Positions 7,322-15,673 of a stretch of DNA of 64,000 nt are shown here, one piece after another. A program made the translations under genes and the position numbers. Origin of the DNA: JANOSH01 sp031415695 (GTDB lineage Bacteria; Actinomycetota; Acidimicrobiia; Acidimicrobiales; Ilumatobacteraceae); NCBI GenBank assembly GCA_031415695.1, contig JANOSH010000015.1, forward strand, positions 62,001-126,000. Direction: 5' to 3'. The notes below the pieces were generated by a model, which was given only the letters and a program-made list of their open reading frames with translations, ran no database searches and was not told where the DNA came from. Numbering within the stretch: position 1 is the stretch's first letter; every line of letters begins with the position of its first letter.

Positions 7322-9924
7322 GCACCAAAGAAGCCCCGCACTGCGGTAGCCATGAGCTCACGTACAACAGCACCCGATGGCAGCATGTCGACCGCGGTAA
7401 TCGACGTATGGATGTGACCCCGCGCCACGTGGTGGTCGACGTTGACACCGGCACCGGACAGTGCCCGGGCATAGGCCACGCCTTCGTCCCGCAATGGGTC
7501 GAACTCGGACACAACAACCATGGCCGGGGGCAACCCGGCAAGGCTCGCGGCCTGCAACGGTGACGCTCTCGGGTCATTTCGCACGGCCTTGTCGGCGTAG
7601 TGATCCCAGAACCAGCGCATGAGCGACCCTGTCAGCACATACCCTCGACCATTGTCGACATGTGACCGACTGGACATCGAGCCATCGGTGACTGGGGTCA
7701 GTAGCAGTTGCCCTGCGATGGCTGGTCCACCCGCGTCTCGAGCTAGTTGGCAGACAGCGGCCGCGAGGTTGCCGCCCGCGCTCCAACCCGCCACTGCGAG
7801 CTGTCCAGGAATCCCACCGAGCAACGTTGCGTTGTCGGCAACCCAACGCGTGGCAGCGAAGGCATCGTCGATAGCGGCCGGGAAGCGGGCTTCGGGGGCG
7901 TGGCGGTAGTCGACTGACATGACAATGGCACCCGAGCGCACGCACAAATCTCGGCAGAACGGGTCGTCGGACTCGGCGCTGCCAAGTACCCAGCCACCAC
8001 CGTGGAAGTACGCCACGATTGGATGCGGACCCGGTGTAGCGGGTCGATGCAACCGATACGCCAAATCGCCTGCGGGGCCGGGTAGCACACCATCGACCGT
8101 CTCGCCAACGTCGGGACCAGGTGCCCGTTGGGCCGACATCGCGGTGGAATAGGCCCGAGCGTCGTTGGGCGACATCGAATCGAGCGACGGCAGATTGAGG
8201 CCGGCAATCAACTCGAGCATAATCATGACATCGGGCTGCAGCGGCTGAACGATGCTGTCATGCACGCGAGTTCGGTTGGCTCCTCGGCGAATGAAACCAA
8301 CGTATTCGCGGCGAGCTACCTCGTTGCAAACACCGCGATAGCGATCCACCCCACCTGGGTACGGAAGGAACACGCGGGCTTTACCGGGAACGTTGGCGCC
8401 CATGTACCACGAGTTGGCTTGGGGCATCAGTGTGAGATCGGCGAAGTCGTTCACATGCTGCACCCAGGCAGCGATGGCACCAGCGGTCGGCTCGATCGAC
8501 TCGAAACCTTCGTCGCGAAGATGCACGAGGCAGTCGGTGATCCAGTCGACATGCTGTTCAATCGACACCGCCATATTCGACAACACCGACGGGCTACCCG
8601 GCCCGGTAACCATGAACAGGTTGGGGAAGCCTGCCGCCATGAGTCCGAGGTACGTGGTTGGGCCTGCTGCCCATTCGTCCTTGAGTTGCTGACCGTCTCG
8701 ACCAGCGATATCGACGCTCACCATGGCACCGGTCATGGCATCGAAGCCGGTAGCGAACACCACGGCGTCGACTTCGATCGACTCGCCGGCGAAATCTATG
8801 CCCGTCTCGGTCACCGTGGTGATCGGCTTGGTTCGCAGATCGACCAACCTCACGGTCGGCCGGTTGAACGTCTCGTAGTAGCCGCTGTCGACACACAGAC
8901 GCTTCGTGCCAATCGGGTAGTCCTTCGGGCACAATGCCTCGGCCGTGACAGGGTCGTTGACGATGGAGCGAATTTTGTTGCGCACGAACTCGGCCAGCAG
9001 TTCGTTAGCGGCAGTATTCGTAACGTGGTCGTTGTAGGTGCGAAGGAACTCGATGATGCCACCGCGTTTCCACGCGGCTTCGTACGTTGCGGTTCGCTCG
9101 TCGTCCGGCACGGACAAGGCGCTGGTATCACCCACCTGGACCGGGACTCCGCCGGTTGACCATCGCGCCGACTTTCTATACTGCGCCCTGCTCGGCCCAC
9201 GTCCGATGGCTTCACGTTTGGCCGCGGTCGTAGGTCCGTTACTAGCGGGAATCGAGTAGTTGGGTGTCCGCTGAAAGATCGTGAGTTCGCTGGCTTGGGC
9301 GGCGATAAGGGGAATCGACTGGATCGCTGAAGACCCCGTACCGATGACAGCGACCCGCTTCCCGGTGAAATCGACGCCTTCGTGCGGCCAGCGACTCGTG
9401 AGATACACCTCGCCGGCAAAGCGGTCGACGCCGACAACGTCGATGTCCTTGGGTACCGACAGACAGCCAGTTGCCATCACGTAGAAGCGGGTGGTGATTG
9501 TTTCACCGAGCGATGTAGCGATGCTCCACTGCCGCGTTTGATCGTCCCACGATGCCGCGTCGACACGCGTTGAAAACTCGATGCCGCGGCGAAGGTCGTG
9601 CTTGTCGGCGACATGCTCGAGGTAGCGCAAGATCTCTGGCTGGGTTGCATACTTCTCGGACCACTCCCATTGATCGTCGAGTTCAGCATCCCAGCTGTAC
9701 GAGTAGTCGACGCTTTCGACATCGCATCGCGCGCCTGGGTACCGGTTCCAATACCAGGTTCCGCCAATACCGTTGCCGGCTTCCAGAACTCGGGCAGTAA
9801 AGCCTGCTTCACGCATACGGTGCAGCAGATAGAGGCCAGCCACTCCAGCCCCGACAATCACCACGTCGACGTCGGGCGTGGTCGTGTTCGCGGTTTGCTG
9901 CGCCTGTAGTGCCTGGGCCGACAT
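7318..9924 (-). CDS. Baeyer-Villiger monooxygenase fused to alpha/beta-hydrolase esterase
   Basis: One 868-residue protein with two enzymes. The first ~560 residues are a flavin monooxygenase: VVIVGAGVAG for FAD, AVIGTGSSAIQ for NADPH, a Baeyer-Villiger fingerprint FAGEVYLTSRWP and the active-site arginine in QRTPNY. The fingerprint histidine is Leu here. The rest is an HSL-type esterase with HGGGW, nucleophile GWSAGG, acid in SEFDP and base in RGHIH. The monooxygenase would turn a ketone into an ester and the esterase would split it. The start is the ATG at 9924 behind AGGGGGAA; an earlier ATG at 9966 lacks such a site. The ketone is unknown; 4-hydroxyacetophenone is an inference from the hydroquinone genes at 53-57 kb. 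Confidence 0.9.
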   Translation of the reverse strand: MSAQALQAQQTANTTTPDVDVVIVGAGVAGLYLLHRMREAGFTARVLEAGNGIGGTWYWNRYPGARCDVESVDYSYSWDAELDDQWEWSEKYATQPEILRYLEHVADKHDLRRGIEFSTRVDAASWDDQTRQWSIATSLGETITTRFYVMATGCLSVPKDIDVVGVDRFAGEVYLTSRWPHEGVDFTGKRVAVIGTGSSAIQSIPLIAAQASELTIFQRTPNYSIPASNGPTTAAKREAIGRGPSRAQYRKSARWSTGGVPVQVGDTSALSVPDDERTATYEAAWKRGGIIEFLRTYNDHVTNTAANELLAEFVRNKIRSIVNDPVTAEALCPKDYPIGTKRLCVDSGYYETFNRPTVRLVDLRTKPITTVTETGIDFAGESIEVDAVVFATGFDAMTGAMVSVDIAGRDGQQLKDEWAAGPTTYLGLMAAGFPNLFMVTGPGSPSVLSNMAVSIEQHVDWITDCLVHLRDEGFESIEPTAGAIAAWVQHVNDFADLTLMPQANSWYMGANVPGKARVFLPYPGGVDRYRGVCNEVARREYVGFIRRGANRTRVHDSIVQPLQPDVMIMLELIAGLNLPSLDSMSPNDARAYSTAMSAQRAPGPDVGETVDGVLPGPAGDLAYRLHRPATPGPHPIVAYFHGGGWVLGSAESDDPFCRDLCVRSGAIVMSVDYRHAPEARFPAAIDDAFAATRWVADNATLLGGIPGQLAVAGWSAGGNLAAAVCQLARDAGGPAIAGQLLLTPVTDGSMSSRSHVDNGRGYVLTGSLMRWFWDHYADKAVRNDPRASPLQAASLAGLPPAMVVVSEFDPLRDEGVAYARALSGAGVNVDHHVARGHIHTSITAVDMLPSGAVVRELMATAVRGFFGA

Positions 9925-10021
9925 CGCTTCCCCCTTGTTCCCCGGCGTACTGCCGGACCATGACATTCCGGGAGAATACTTACACCTCGCCGCAGCTCAC
10001 ACCCTGCTGGTCCGGGTCGTC

Positions 10022-11128
10022 CTAGTGGCTCAGTAGGGGCATGACCTTGGCGGAAATGTCGTGCAGCACTGCCTCGTTCACGTCCAGCGGGGGAAGCACG
10101 ATGATCTGGCTAAGACCCGCCGCCTCCAGCAAGCGGATCTGTACTGCCAGGTCTGCGGCCTCGCCTATCATGCACGACGCCTCGATCAACTCTTTCGTGA
10201 TGAACTGCTCCTCGTCGGGCATGACCCAACAGTTGTGTCCTTGATGAATCCGCTGATGGAGACGATCGGGGTCACGGCGTTCCTCGGCACCAAGCATCGC
10301 TACGTAGTCATCCCAGAACGAATACCGCCCAAAGCCGTCGGGTTGGCCTGCCTCTCGCCACTGCTCGTACAGATAATGCAGTCCCGCAATTGCGAATGCT
10401 CCGACACCGAGCTTGGCTCTGTCGCTATCGACCGCCTCACCTGGGTTGAGCACGAACATGGTGGTCAAGGTGGCGGTGAGATACTGACTCCGGTCGATGA
10501 CCCGGCCGTGCAACGCCGCCGCGGCATCGAGTCGGCTCCATACCCGCTCCACTGCGGTGGGCGTCGGCGCTACCGACATCACCAGTCCATCACCGTGCGT
10601 TGCGGCAAGGGCCATGGCTCGCGGACCAAAGCCCGATACGTACAGCGGTATCCGAGGCTCGAAGGCGACGAAGCCGTTGGTCGGCATGAGGTGTCGAACT
10701 TTCGAAGTGCGCTTGCGCCAAGCGACATCGGCCTCGTCGCCATCCATCAAGTGGCGTAGCTCGTCGATGTACCGCTCGAATTCGGCAATGGGCATGGGGC
10801 GGTGGCCCATCACCCGCATGGCGGTGTTGCCCGTGCCGATGCCGCAAAAAACCCGGCCCGGGGCGATCTGATTGATGGTGGCATGAGCAGCCGCGGTAAC
10901 GGCCGCCTGTCGAGTACCCGCCACAGCAACACCCGTGCCGATCTTGATACGAGTGGTTCGCTGCGCTGCGAGGGCCAAATACGCGTAGCAGTCAGACCAG
11001 ATCATCTGGCTGTCGGCCGCCCACAAGTGGCTGAACCCCAAGTCCTCGGCAAGCACTGCGTAGTCGAGGTCGTCGATCTTGGAAGCAACGCACACACCAA
11101 AGTCCATGCCGAGACACAGTATCGACAT
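10022..11128 (-). CDS. LLM-class F420-type oxidoreductase
   Basis: 368 residues of luciferase-like TIM-barrel fold. Features include an early DLGFSHLWAADSQM, an RIKIGTGVAVAGTRQAAVTAAAHATI segment (positions around residue 60-85) and GRVFCGIGTGNTAMRVMG, typical of F420-dependent enzymes related to methylene-tetrahydromethanopterin reductase and glucose-6-phosphate dehydrogenase. The substrate is unknown. It lies between the BVMO fusion and a patatin gene, all on the same strand, and may belong to a catabolic operon. The start could be the ATG at 11128 or one seven codons later. Confidence 0.8.
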   Translation of the reverse strand: MSILCLGMDFGVCVASKIDDLDYAVLAEDLGFSHLWAADSQMIWSDCYAYLALAAQRTTRIKIGTGVAVAGTRQAAVTAAAHATINQIAPGRVFCGIGTGNTAMRVMGHRPMPIAEFERYIDELRHLMDGDEADVAWRKRTSKVRHLMPTNGFVAFEPRIPLYVSGFGPRAMALAATHGDGLVMSVAPTPTAVERVWSRLDAAAALHGRVIDRSQYLTATLTTMFVLNPGEAVDSDRAKLGVGAFAIAGLHYLYEQWREAGQPDGFGRYSFWDDYVAMLGAEERRDPDRLHQRIHQGHNCWVMPDEEQFITKELIEASCMIGEAADLAVQIRLLEAAGLSQIIVLPPLDVNEAVLHDISAKVMPLLSH

Positions 11129-11193
11129 CGCGCCCGTTAGAGCCGAAACCCGACCAGGTCGACGCCGAATGGGTCATGCCAGCGGGTTTCGCC

Positions 11194-12048
11194 TCATCCC
11201 CGTCGCGCCGGGGCGGTGTGCCAGAACGGTTTGATCTGGTCGACTATGGAGGCGCCTTGCACTCGGCCAGCGAGAGCCGAGGCCGACTTGCACGACGGGT
11301 CGAGCGGATTGGTGCCGAAGGCCTGCTGCGAGTGCTGATCGGGTGTGATGACCCGTACCGTCGCCCCGGCGCGATGCAGTAGGGCAACTTCTTGGTCGAC
11401 CAGGACCGACGTCATTGGAGCGAGTACGAGTACCTGTTGGCACCCCGACGCCAGATCGGCATTAGTAGGCGATCGCATACCACCGTCGATAAAACGCCGT
11501 GTTCCGATAGCCACTGGCGGCCAAACTCCGGGAACGGCGCTGCTAGCGGTTACAGCGTCGACTAGCCCGACTCCGCCATAGCGGTCGAACGGCACAAACG
11601 ATCCCGTGCGCGCGTCGACGGCGGTGATAATGAGTCGTACCGACGGCCAATCATCGCTCGGGATCCGCGACGCAATAATCGCACGGCGCTCAGCTTGCGA
11701 CGGGGTGGATACCGACAATGCCATGGAACCAACCCGGGCCAGCGCCGCTGTCCGCTCAAGCCCAGGTGCAGCATCGGCCAGCTCGGCGAAAATTCGCGCC
11801 AGTAACGGCAGATCGATGTCGACCATACGTTCGACCGAGTGGGCAGGCGGGTCGACTTGATCGTCGTACAACGCTTGCAACGATCGACCCGACGTGATCT
11901 GGGCTCCAACGGTTGCCCCAGCCGACGTGCCCACCACAAGCCCAGCATCGGAGACCGACAAACCGTGATCGGCCAGACCCTGGAGCACGCCCAATTCCCA
12001 CGCGATGCCAGCGAGGCCTCCGCCCCCGAGCACTACTGCTTTGGTCAT
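11194..12048 (-). CDS. patatin-like phospholipase/acyl hydrolase
   Basis: 284 residues with the whole patatin signature: oxyanion-hole glycines in VVLGGGGLAGIAWELG, the nucleophile elbow GTSAG, and the catalytic aspartate in FIDGG. Such enzymes are Ser-Asp dyad acyl hydrolases acting on lipids or esters. There is no signal peptide, so it is probably cytoplasmic. It starts 15 bp after the stop of the upstream intradiol dioxygenase gene, suggesting one operon. Its role in an aromatic cluster is not obvious from sequence. Confidence 0.87.
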   Translation of the reverse strand: MTKAVVLGGGGLAGIAWELGVLQGLADHGLSVSDAGLVVGTSAGATVGAQITSGRSLQALYDDQVDPPAHSVERMVDIDLPLLARIFAELADAAPGLERTAALARVGSMALSVSTPSQAERRAIIASRIPSDDWPSVRLIITAVDARTGSFVPFDRYGGVGLVDAVTASSAVPGVWPPVAIGTRRFIDGGMRSPTNADLASGCQQVLVLAPMTSVLVDQEVALLHRAGATVRVITPDQHSQQAFGTNPLDPSCKSASALAGRVQGASIVDQIKPFWHTAPARRG

Positions 12049-12063
12049 GGCGTCACGCGAGCA

Positions 12064-12903
12064 TCAGACACGATCGAGCACCACGTTGAACGTGGCTTCG
12101 AACTCGTCGTTGCCGGTAGGTGTGAACTTGCGAATGAGGCTGCGTTGCACACCGAACACGGCGTCAGAATCGAGGAACTCGCTGCGCTCGTCGAACACAT
12201 GCGTGATGAGCTCCTTATACCCCCTTTTTTTGATCCACAGGTGCAGGTGGCCTGGCCGCCACCAGTTGCGCTTGTTCTTCTTGAGTAAGTCGCCCACGGG
12301 ACCATCGCTCGGAATTGGATACGGCACGGGGCGCACACCGCGGAGTTCGTACGCACCGTCGGCGCGTGACCGATAGATGCCGCGAAGGTTGTCGGTGGAC
12401 TGGGACTCGGGTTGCTGCACGGCATAGAACATGTTGGTGGCGTTCTGCCAACAGTCGAGAATGACGTCATCAAGCGGGTTGCCCTCGGTGTCGGTGACGA
12501 TGCCGCGGAACACCACTCGATCACCCTCGTCGTCGTCGACAAGCATCGTTTCGCCGAAGACCCGCTCGGGAGAGTCGGGAACATAGAACGGCCCGAGAAC
12601 GGTGTTATCGGTGGCCTCGCCGGTGCTGGCGTCGTAGGCCATCATTTCGACGAGCGCCGACACCCCAGTGGTGTCCGACAGCAAGATGAATTCCTGCCGA
12701 GCACCGTGACACATATGGCCAGTGGCGGTCAGAAACCTAATTCCCTCAAACCATTCGTCACGGGTGAGGTTGACCTCACGAACGAATTCGTGCAGGTGTT
12801 TGATTGCCGCTGTTGTGATCTCCTTCAAACGCGGATTGGGCGAGTTGTCGTACCGCGAGATGACCTCGGCCAGCAACTCAACCATTGCCCCATCATTTGC
12901 CAT
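12064..12903 (-). CDS. intradiol dioxygenase, hydroxyquinol 1,2-dioxygenase type
   Basis: 279 residues: an N-terminal helical dimerisation domain followed by the beta-sandwich Fe(III) domain. The four iron ligands can be placed at Y160 (NMFYAV), Y195 (PYPIP), H219 and H221 (RPGHLHLWI). The spacing and the N-terminal domain fit catechol/hydroxyquinol 1,2-dioxygenases; hydroxyquinol is favoured by overall look and by the maleylacetate reductase at 53-54 kb, which would take the product. It would cleave 1,2,4-trihydroxybenzene to maleylacetate. It is divergent from hpaD across 147 bp. The choice between catechol and hydroxyquinol is not certain. Confidence 0.82.
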   Translation of the reverse strand: MANDGAMVELLAEVISRYDNSPNPRLKEITTAAIKHLHEFVREVNLTRDEWFEGIRFLTATGHMCHGARQEFILLSDTTGVSALVEMMAYDASTGEATDNTVLGPFYVPDSPERVFGETMLVDDDEGDRVVFRGIVTDTEGNPLDDVILDCWQNATNMFYAVQQPESQSTDNLRGIYRSRADGAYELRGVRPVPYPIPSDGPVGDLLKKNKRNWWRPGHLHLWIKKRGYKELITHVFDERSEFLDSDAVFGVQRSLIRKFTPTGNDEFEATFNVVLDRV

Positions 12904-13050
12904 GACAACCCCTTACTGCTTGGTGACGCCGGAATTATCCTTACCTATTGCCGCTTAAGCAAGCATCTGTTCGACCAGTGCGTATGGGCCTCCATTGCTT
13001 TCTCCTTCGTCATCGCCAGCGTGACGCCCCAGTCGGTAAGGTTACGCTCG

Positions 13051-14064
13051 ATGGGACCTACTGTGGATGTGCCCGACATTGTTCGGTCGGCATTTGCCGA
13101 ACTTATCGTTACCGATATCGACGCAAGCCGCCACTTCTGGGTCGATCGCCTCGGCTTCCAGATAAGCGCCGAGGATCCCGGGATTTTGTACCTGCGCGGC
13201 AACGAGGAATTCGTACATCACAGCCTCATTCTGCGCGTCGGCCCGGTACCGGCGTGCGCACGTTTCGGCTTTCGGGTTCGTACACCCGGCGACCTCGACA
13301 AGGCCCAAAGGTTCCATGAGGCGCGAGGTTGTCGCACGCAGCGCCTTGCGGGAGGCTCCACACGGGCAATGGGCGAAATCGTGCGTGTTGAAGATCCGTT
13401 CGGTTTCGTTGTCGACTATTTCCACGATATTGATTGGATAGGCCACCATCACCAGCGGTACGACCAGCGGCGTGGTGCCAGTGTCAACCGGCTCGACCAC
13501 ATCAACCTGGTCAGCGACGACGTTCAAGCCAGCCACGACTGGTACGAGTCGCTCGGTTTCGGACTCGCCGAAACGATCGAGGACGACGATGGAACGCTAT
13601 TCGCAACGTGGATGTACCGCAAGCAAACAGTGCACGACATTGCCACCACCCAAGGATCGGCCCCCCGGCTGCACCACCTGGCGTTCTCGGTTCCCGAGTC
13701 GCACCACATCTTGACGCTGGCCGATGTTCTTGGCTCAACCAACGAACAAGATGCCATCGAACGGGGGCCTGGCCGTCACGGCGTGTCGAACGCCTTCTAC
13801 CTGTACCTTCGTGATCCCGACGGGCACCGGGTCGAGGTGTATACCACCGACTATTTCACCGGCGACCCAGGCCACCAGACTCTGCGATGGAACGTTCACG
13901 ACCCGCGTCGCCGAGACTTTTGGGGTAACCCCATCGTGGCGAAATGGTACGAAGAAGCCAGCCGCGTCCTCGACTTCGAAGGCAACATCGCACCAATCCG
14001 ACAACGAGTATCCGATGAGCAACAAATCACCGTCGGCGCCGACGGATTAGGAGTAAACCGATGA
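13051..14064 (+). CDS. hpaD: homoprotocatechuate 2,3-dioxygenase (extradiol)
   Basis: 337 residues made of two VOC modules. Metal ligands can be placed at H150 (RLDHINL), H209 (RLHHLAF) and E262 (HRVEVYTTDY), with the 59 and 53 residue spacings of characterised homoprotocatechuate dioxygenases. The tail NVHDPRRRDFWGNP is a family hallmark. The enzyme opens 3,4-dihydroxyphenylacetate next to the hydroxyls, giving 5-carboxymethyl-2-hydroxymuconate semialdehyde. The open frame extends far upstream, antisense to the intradiol gene, but the ATG at 13051 gives the expected N-terminus. It overlaps the RraA-like gene by 4 bp. Confidence 0.9.
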   Translation: MGPTVDVPDIVRSAFAELIVTDIDASRHFWVDRLGFQISAEDPGILYLRGNEEFVHHSLILRVGPVPACARFGFRVRTPGDLDKAQRFHEARGCRTQRLAGGSTRAMGEIVRVEDPFGFVVDYFHDIDWIGHHHQRYDQRRGASVNRLDHINLVSDDVQASHDWYESLGFGLAETIEDDDGTLFATWMYRKQTVHDIATTQGSAPRLHHLAFSVPESHHILTLADVLGSTNEQDAIERGPGRHGVSNAFYLYLRDPDGHRVEVYTTDYFTGDPGHQTLRWNVHDPRRRDFWGNPIVAKWYEEASRVLDFEGNIAPIRQRVSDEQQITVGADGLGVNR

Positions 14065-14771
14065 CCTCACTGTCACCCGAACTCGTCGCGCTGCTAACGC
14101 AATCAACCACGGCCAGCCTTACCGCTGCGTTGCAAAAGCGGGGCATCCGCAACGCGTTCTTTGCCGAACTTCGGCCCGGTAAGCCCGGCCAGAAGATGAT
14201 CGGCATCGCCAGAACCTTGCGCTATGTACCGATGCGCGAGGATCTCGTCCCCGTCTTGTCCACCAGCACCAATGCCCAACGTCGAGCCATCGAGTCAATA
14301 AACCCGGGTGAGGTCCTCGTCATGGAAGCGCGGGGCTCCACCGGGGCGGGCACCCTTGGCGACATCTTCGCCATGCGCATGTTGCAACGCGGCGCGGCAG
14401 GCGTCGTCACCGATGGTTGCGTGCGTGACAGCGCCGCGGTCGGCAACGTTGCTTTACCGTCGTATTACCGCGCCGCCCATGCCGCCACCTGGTCACGTGA
14501 ACACTTGCCGCTCGAGATCGATATTCCGGTCGTGTGTTCGGGCGTACTGGTCATGCCGGGCGACGTAATTGTCGGCGACGACGACGGTGCCATGGTCATT
14601 CCCATCGCTCTGGTCGAGGAAGTGGCCGCCGAAGCTGCCGAAGCCGAACTGCGCGACACGTGGGGTTTCGAACGGGTGAGCGCGGGCGAGAGCACCATTG
14701 GCACGTTCCCCATCGCCAAAGATCGCATGGCCGAGTTCGAAGCCTGGCGGGCAGCACGCGCCGACAGCTAG
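14061..14771 (+). CDS. RraA-like / HMG-aldolase-family protein
   Basis: 236 residues of the RraA fold. The active-site region has GAGTLGDIFAMR, and 20 residues after the Asp of GD comes Arg-Asp (GCVRDS), the D-x20-R-D pattern of the metal-dependent HMG/CHA pyruvate aldolases. The acidic residue that follows in the known aldolases is Ala here. Family members cleave 4-hydroxy-2-oxo acids to pyruvate; others have been called RNase E regulators by homology only. The ATG overlaps the stop of hpaD (ATGA), so translational coupling suggests a step in homoprotocatechuate catabolism, perhaps the terminal aldol cleavage. Function is inferred. Confidence 0.75.
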   Translation: MTSLSPELVALLTQSTTASLTAALQKRGIRNAFFAELRPGKPGQKMIGIARTLRYVPMREDLVPVLSTSTNAQRRAIESINPGEVLVMEARGSTGAGTLGDIFAMRMLQRGAAGVVTDGCVRDSAAVGNVALPSYYRAAHAATWSREHLPLEIDIPVVCSGVLVMPGDVIVGDDDGAMVIPIALVEEVAAEAAEAELRDTWGFERVSAGESTIGTFPIAKDRMAEFEAWRAARADS

Positions 14772-15673
14772 TCATCCTCCATTAGTTCGCCGATGATTGA
14801 CGCCGCAGTGGCACGGGCCGACACATCGCCGACCGAGGTGCCCGCGTACAGAGCCATTGCCTCGATCTGTCCCGACGTAGACCGGTTCGGCGGGGTGGTG
14901 CCGAAGCGGGGCAGGTTCATGGTGCCGAGCTGACCGACCGGGTCGGGGCCTGGTGCCTCGGCGGCACGCAGCGCCGAATCCAACACCCGTACCGGCGCGT
15001 CGGGCCAGCCAACATCGAAGCGGTCGGTGTAGACCGTGTCGTCGGCGGTGGCAGCAATGAGTAGCGACAGGTATTTGGGATGAATGTCACATTCCGTCGA
15101 CGCCAACAAGCGGGTGCCGATTCGCACTGCATCGGCGCCGTGGGCAAAGGCAGTGCACACGTCGGCACGTGTGCCGATGCCACCCGAGCCAACAACAACT
15201 ACATCGACGGCCTCGCGTACCGCAGGCAATAATTTGGCGAGCGGCATACGGCCGCGGACATGACCGCCCGCTTCGAAACCCTGTGCAATCACGTATTCGC
15301 ATCCAGCATCGACAGCGGCTTTCGCCTCGTCGACCGAACCGATCTGCCAACCGTTTACGACGCCATCGGCGATTACCGACGGGTCGGGCCAGCCGTAGAA
15401 GAACTCGACCACGGGCACGCTGGCGTTAGCGAGTTCAAGCACCTCGCGGTCGAGGAAGGGCATGATGAACCCGGCCCCCACGGGCTTGCTGGTGCGGGTC
15501 AAAAGGGCCGCCAGCTCCCGAGTAAGCGCGGCCGGGCCACTTCGGCCAACTGCAATCATGCCCAGTCCCCCGGCGTTGCTCACCGCCGCCACTAGGTCGG
15601 CCGTGACAACCCGACTCATCGCCGCTTGCTGTAGCGGAACTGAGCAACCTACAAGCGAGCAAAATCTGTTCAT
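14768..15673 (-). CDS. nitronate monooxygenase family FMN enzyme
   Basis: 301 residues of FMN TIM-barrel type (2-nitropropane dioxygenase/nitronate monooxygenase family). Typical pieces are NAGGLGMI near the N-terminus, the AQGFEAGGHVRG loop around residue 130, VVVGSGGIGT and GADAVRIGTRLLA for phosphate binding. Members oxidise alkyl nitronates, and some are enoyl reductases. The ATG at 15673 is chosen over the GTG three bases upstream because AAGGAGG sits four bases before it. The stop of the nitrilase gene overlaps this start (TGATG), so the two are coupled. It is convergent with the RraA-like gene, with a 4 bp stop overlap. Confidence 0.85.
   Translation of the reverse strand: MNRFCSLVGCSVPLQQAAMSRVVTADLVAAVSNAGGLGMIAVGRSGPAALTRELAALLTRTSKPVGAGFIMPFLDREVLELANASVPVVEFFYGWPDPSVIADGVVNGWQIGSVDEAKAAVDAGCEYVIAQGFEAGGHVRGRMPLAKLLPAVREAVDVVVVGSGGIGTRADVCTAFAHGADAVRIGTRLLASTECDIHPKYLSLLIAATADDTVYTDRFDVGWPDAPVRVLDSALRAAEAPGPDPVGQLGTMNLPRFGTTPPNRSTSGQIEAMALYAGTSVGDVSARATAASIIGELMEDD

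Noticed and set aside
8128..9159. Open frame of 343 codons on the plus strand
   Set aside because: It lies wholly antisense to the BVMO-esterase gene, whose motifs are unmistakable. The composition is His/Arg-rich as expected for a GC-rich antisense shadow.
12412..13050. N-terminal extension of the hpaD frame by 213 codons
   Set aside because: The extension runs antisense through the intradiol dioxygenase gene. hpaD homologues start near the ATG at 13051.
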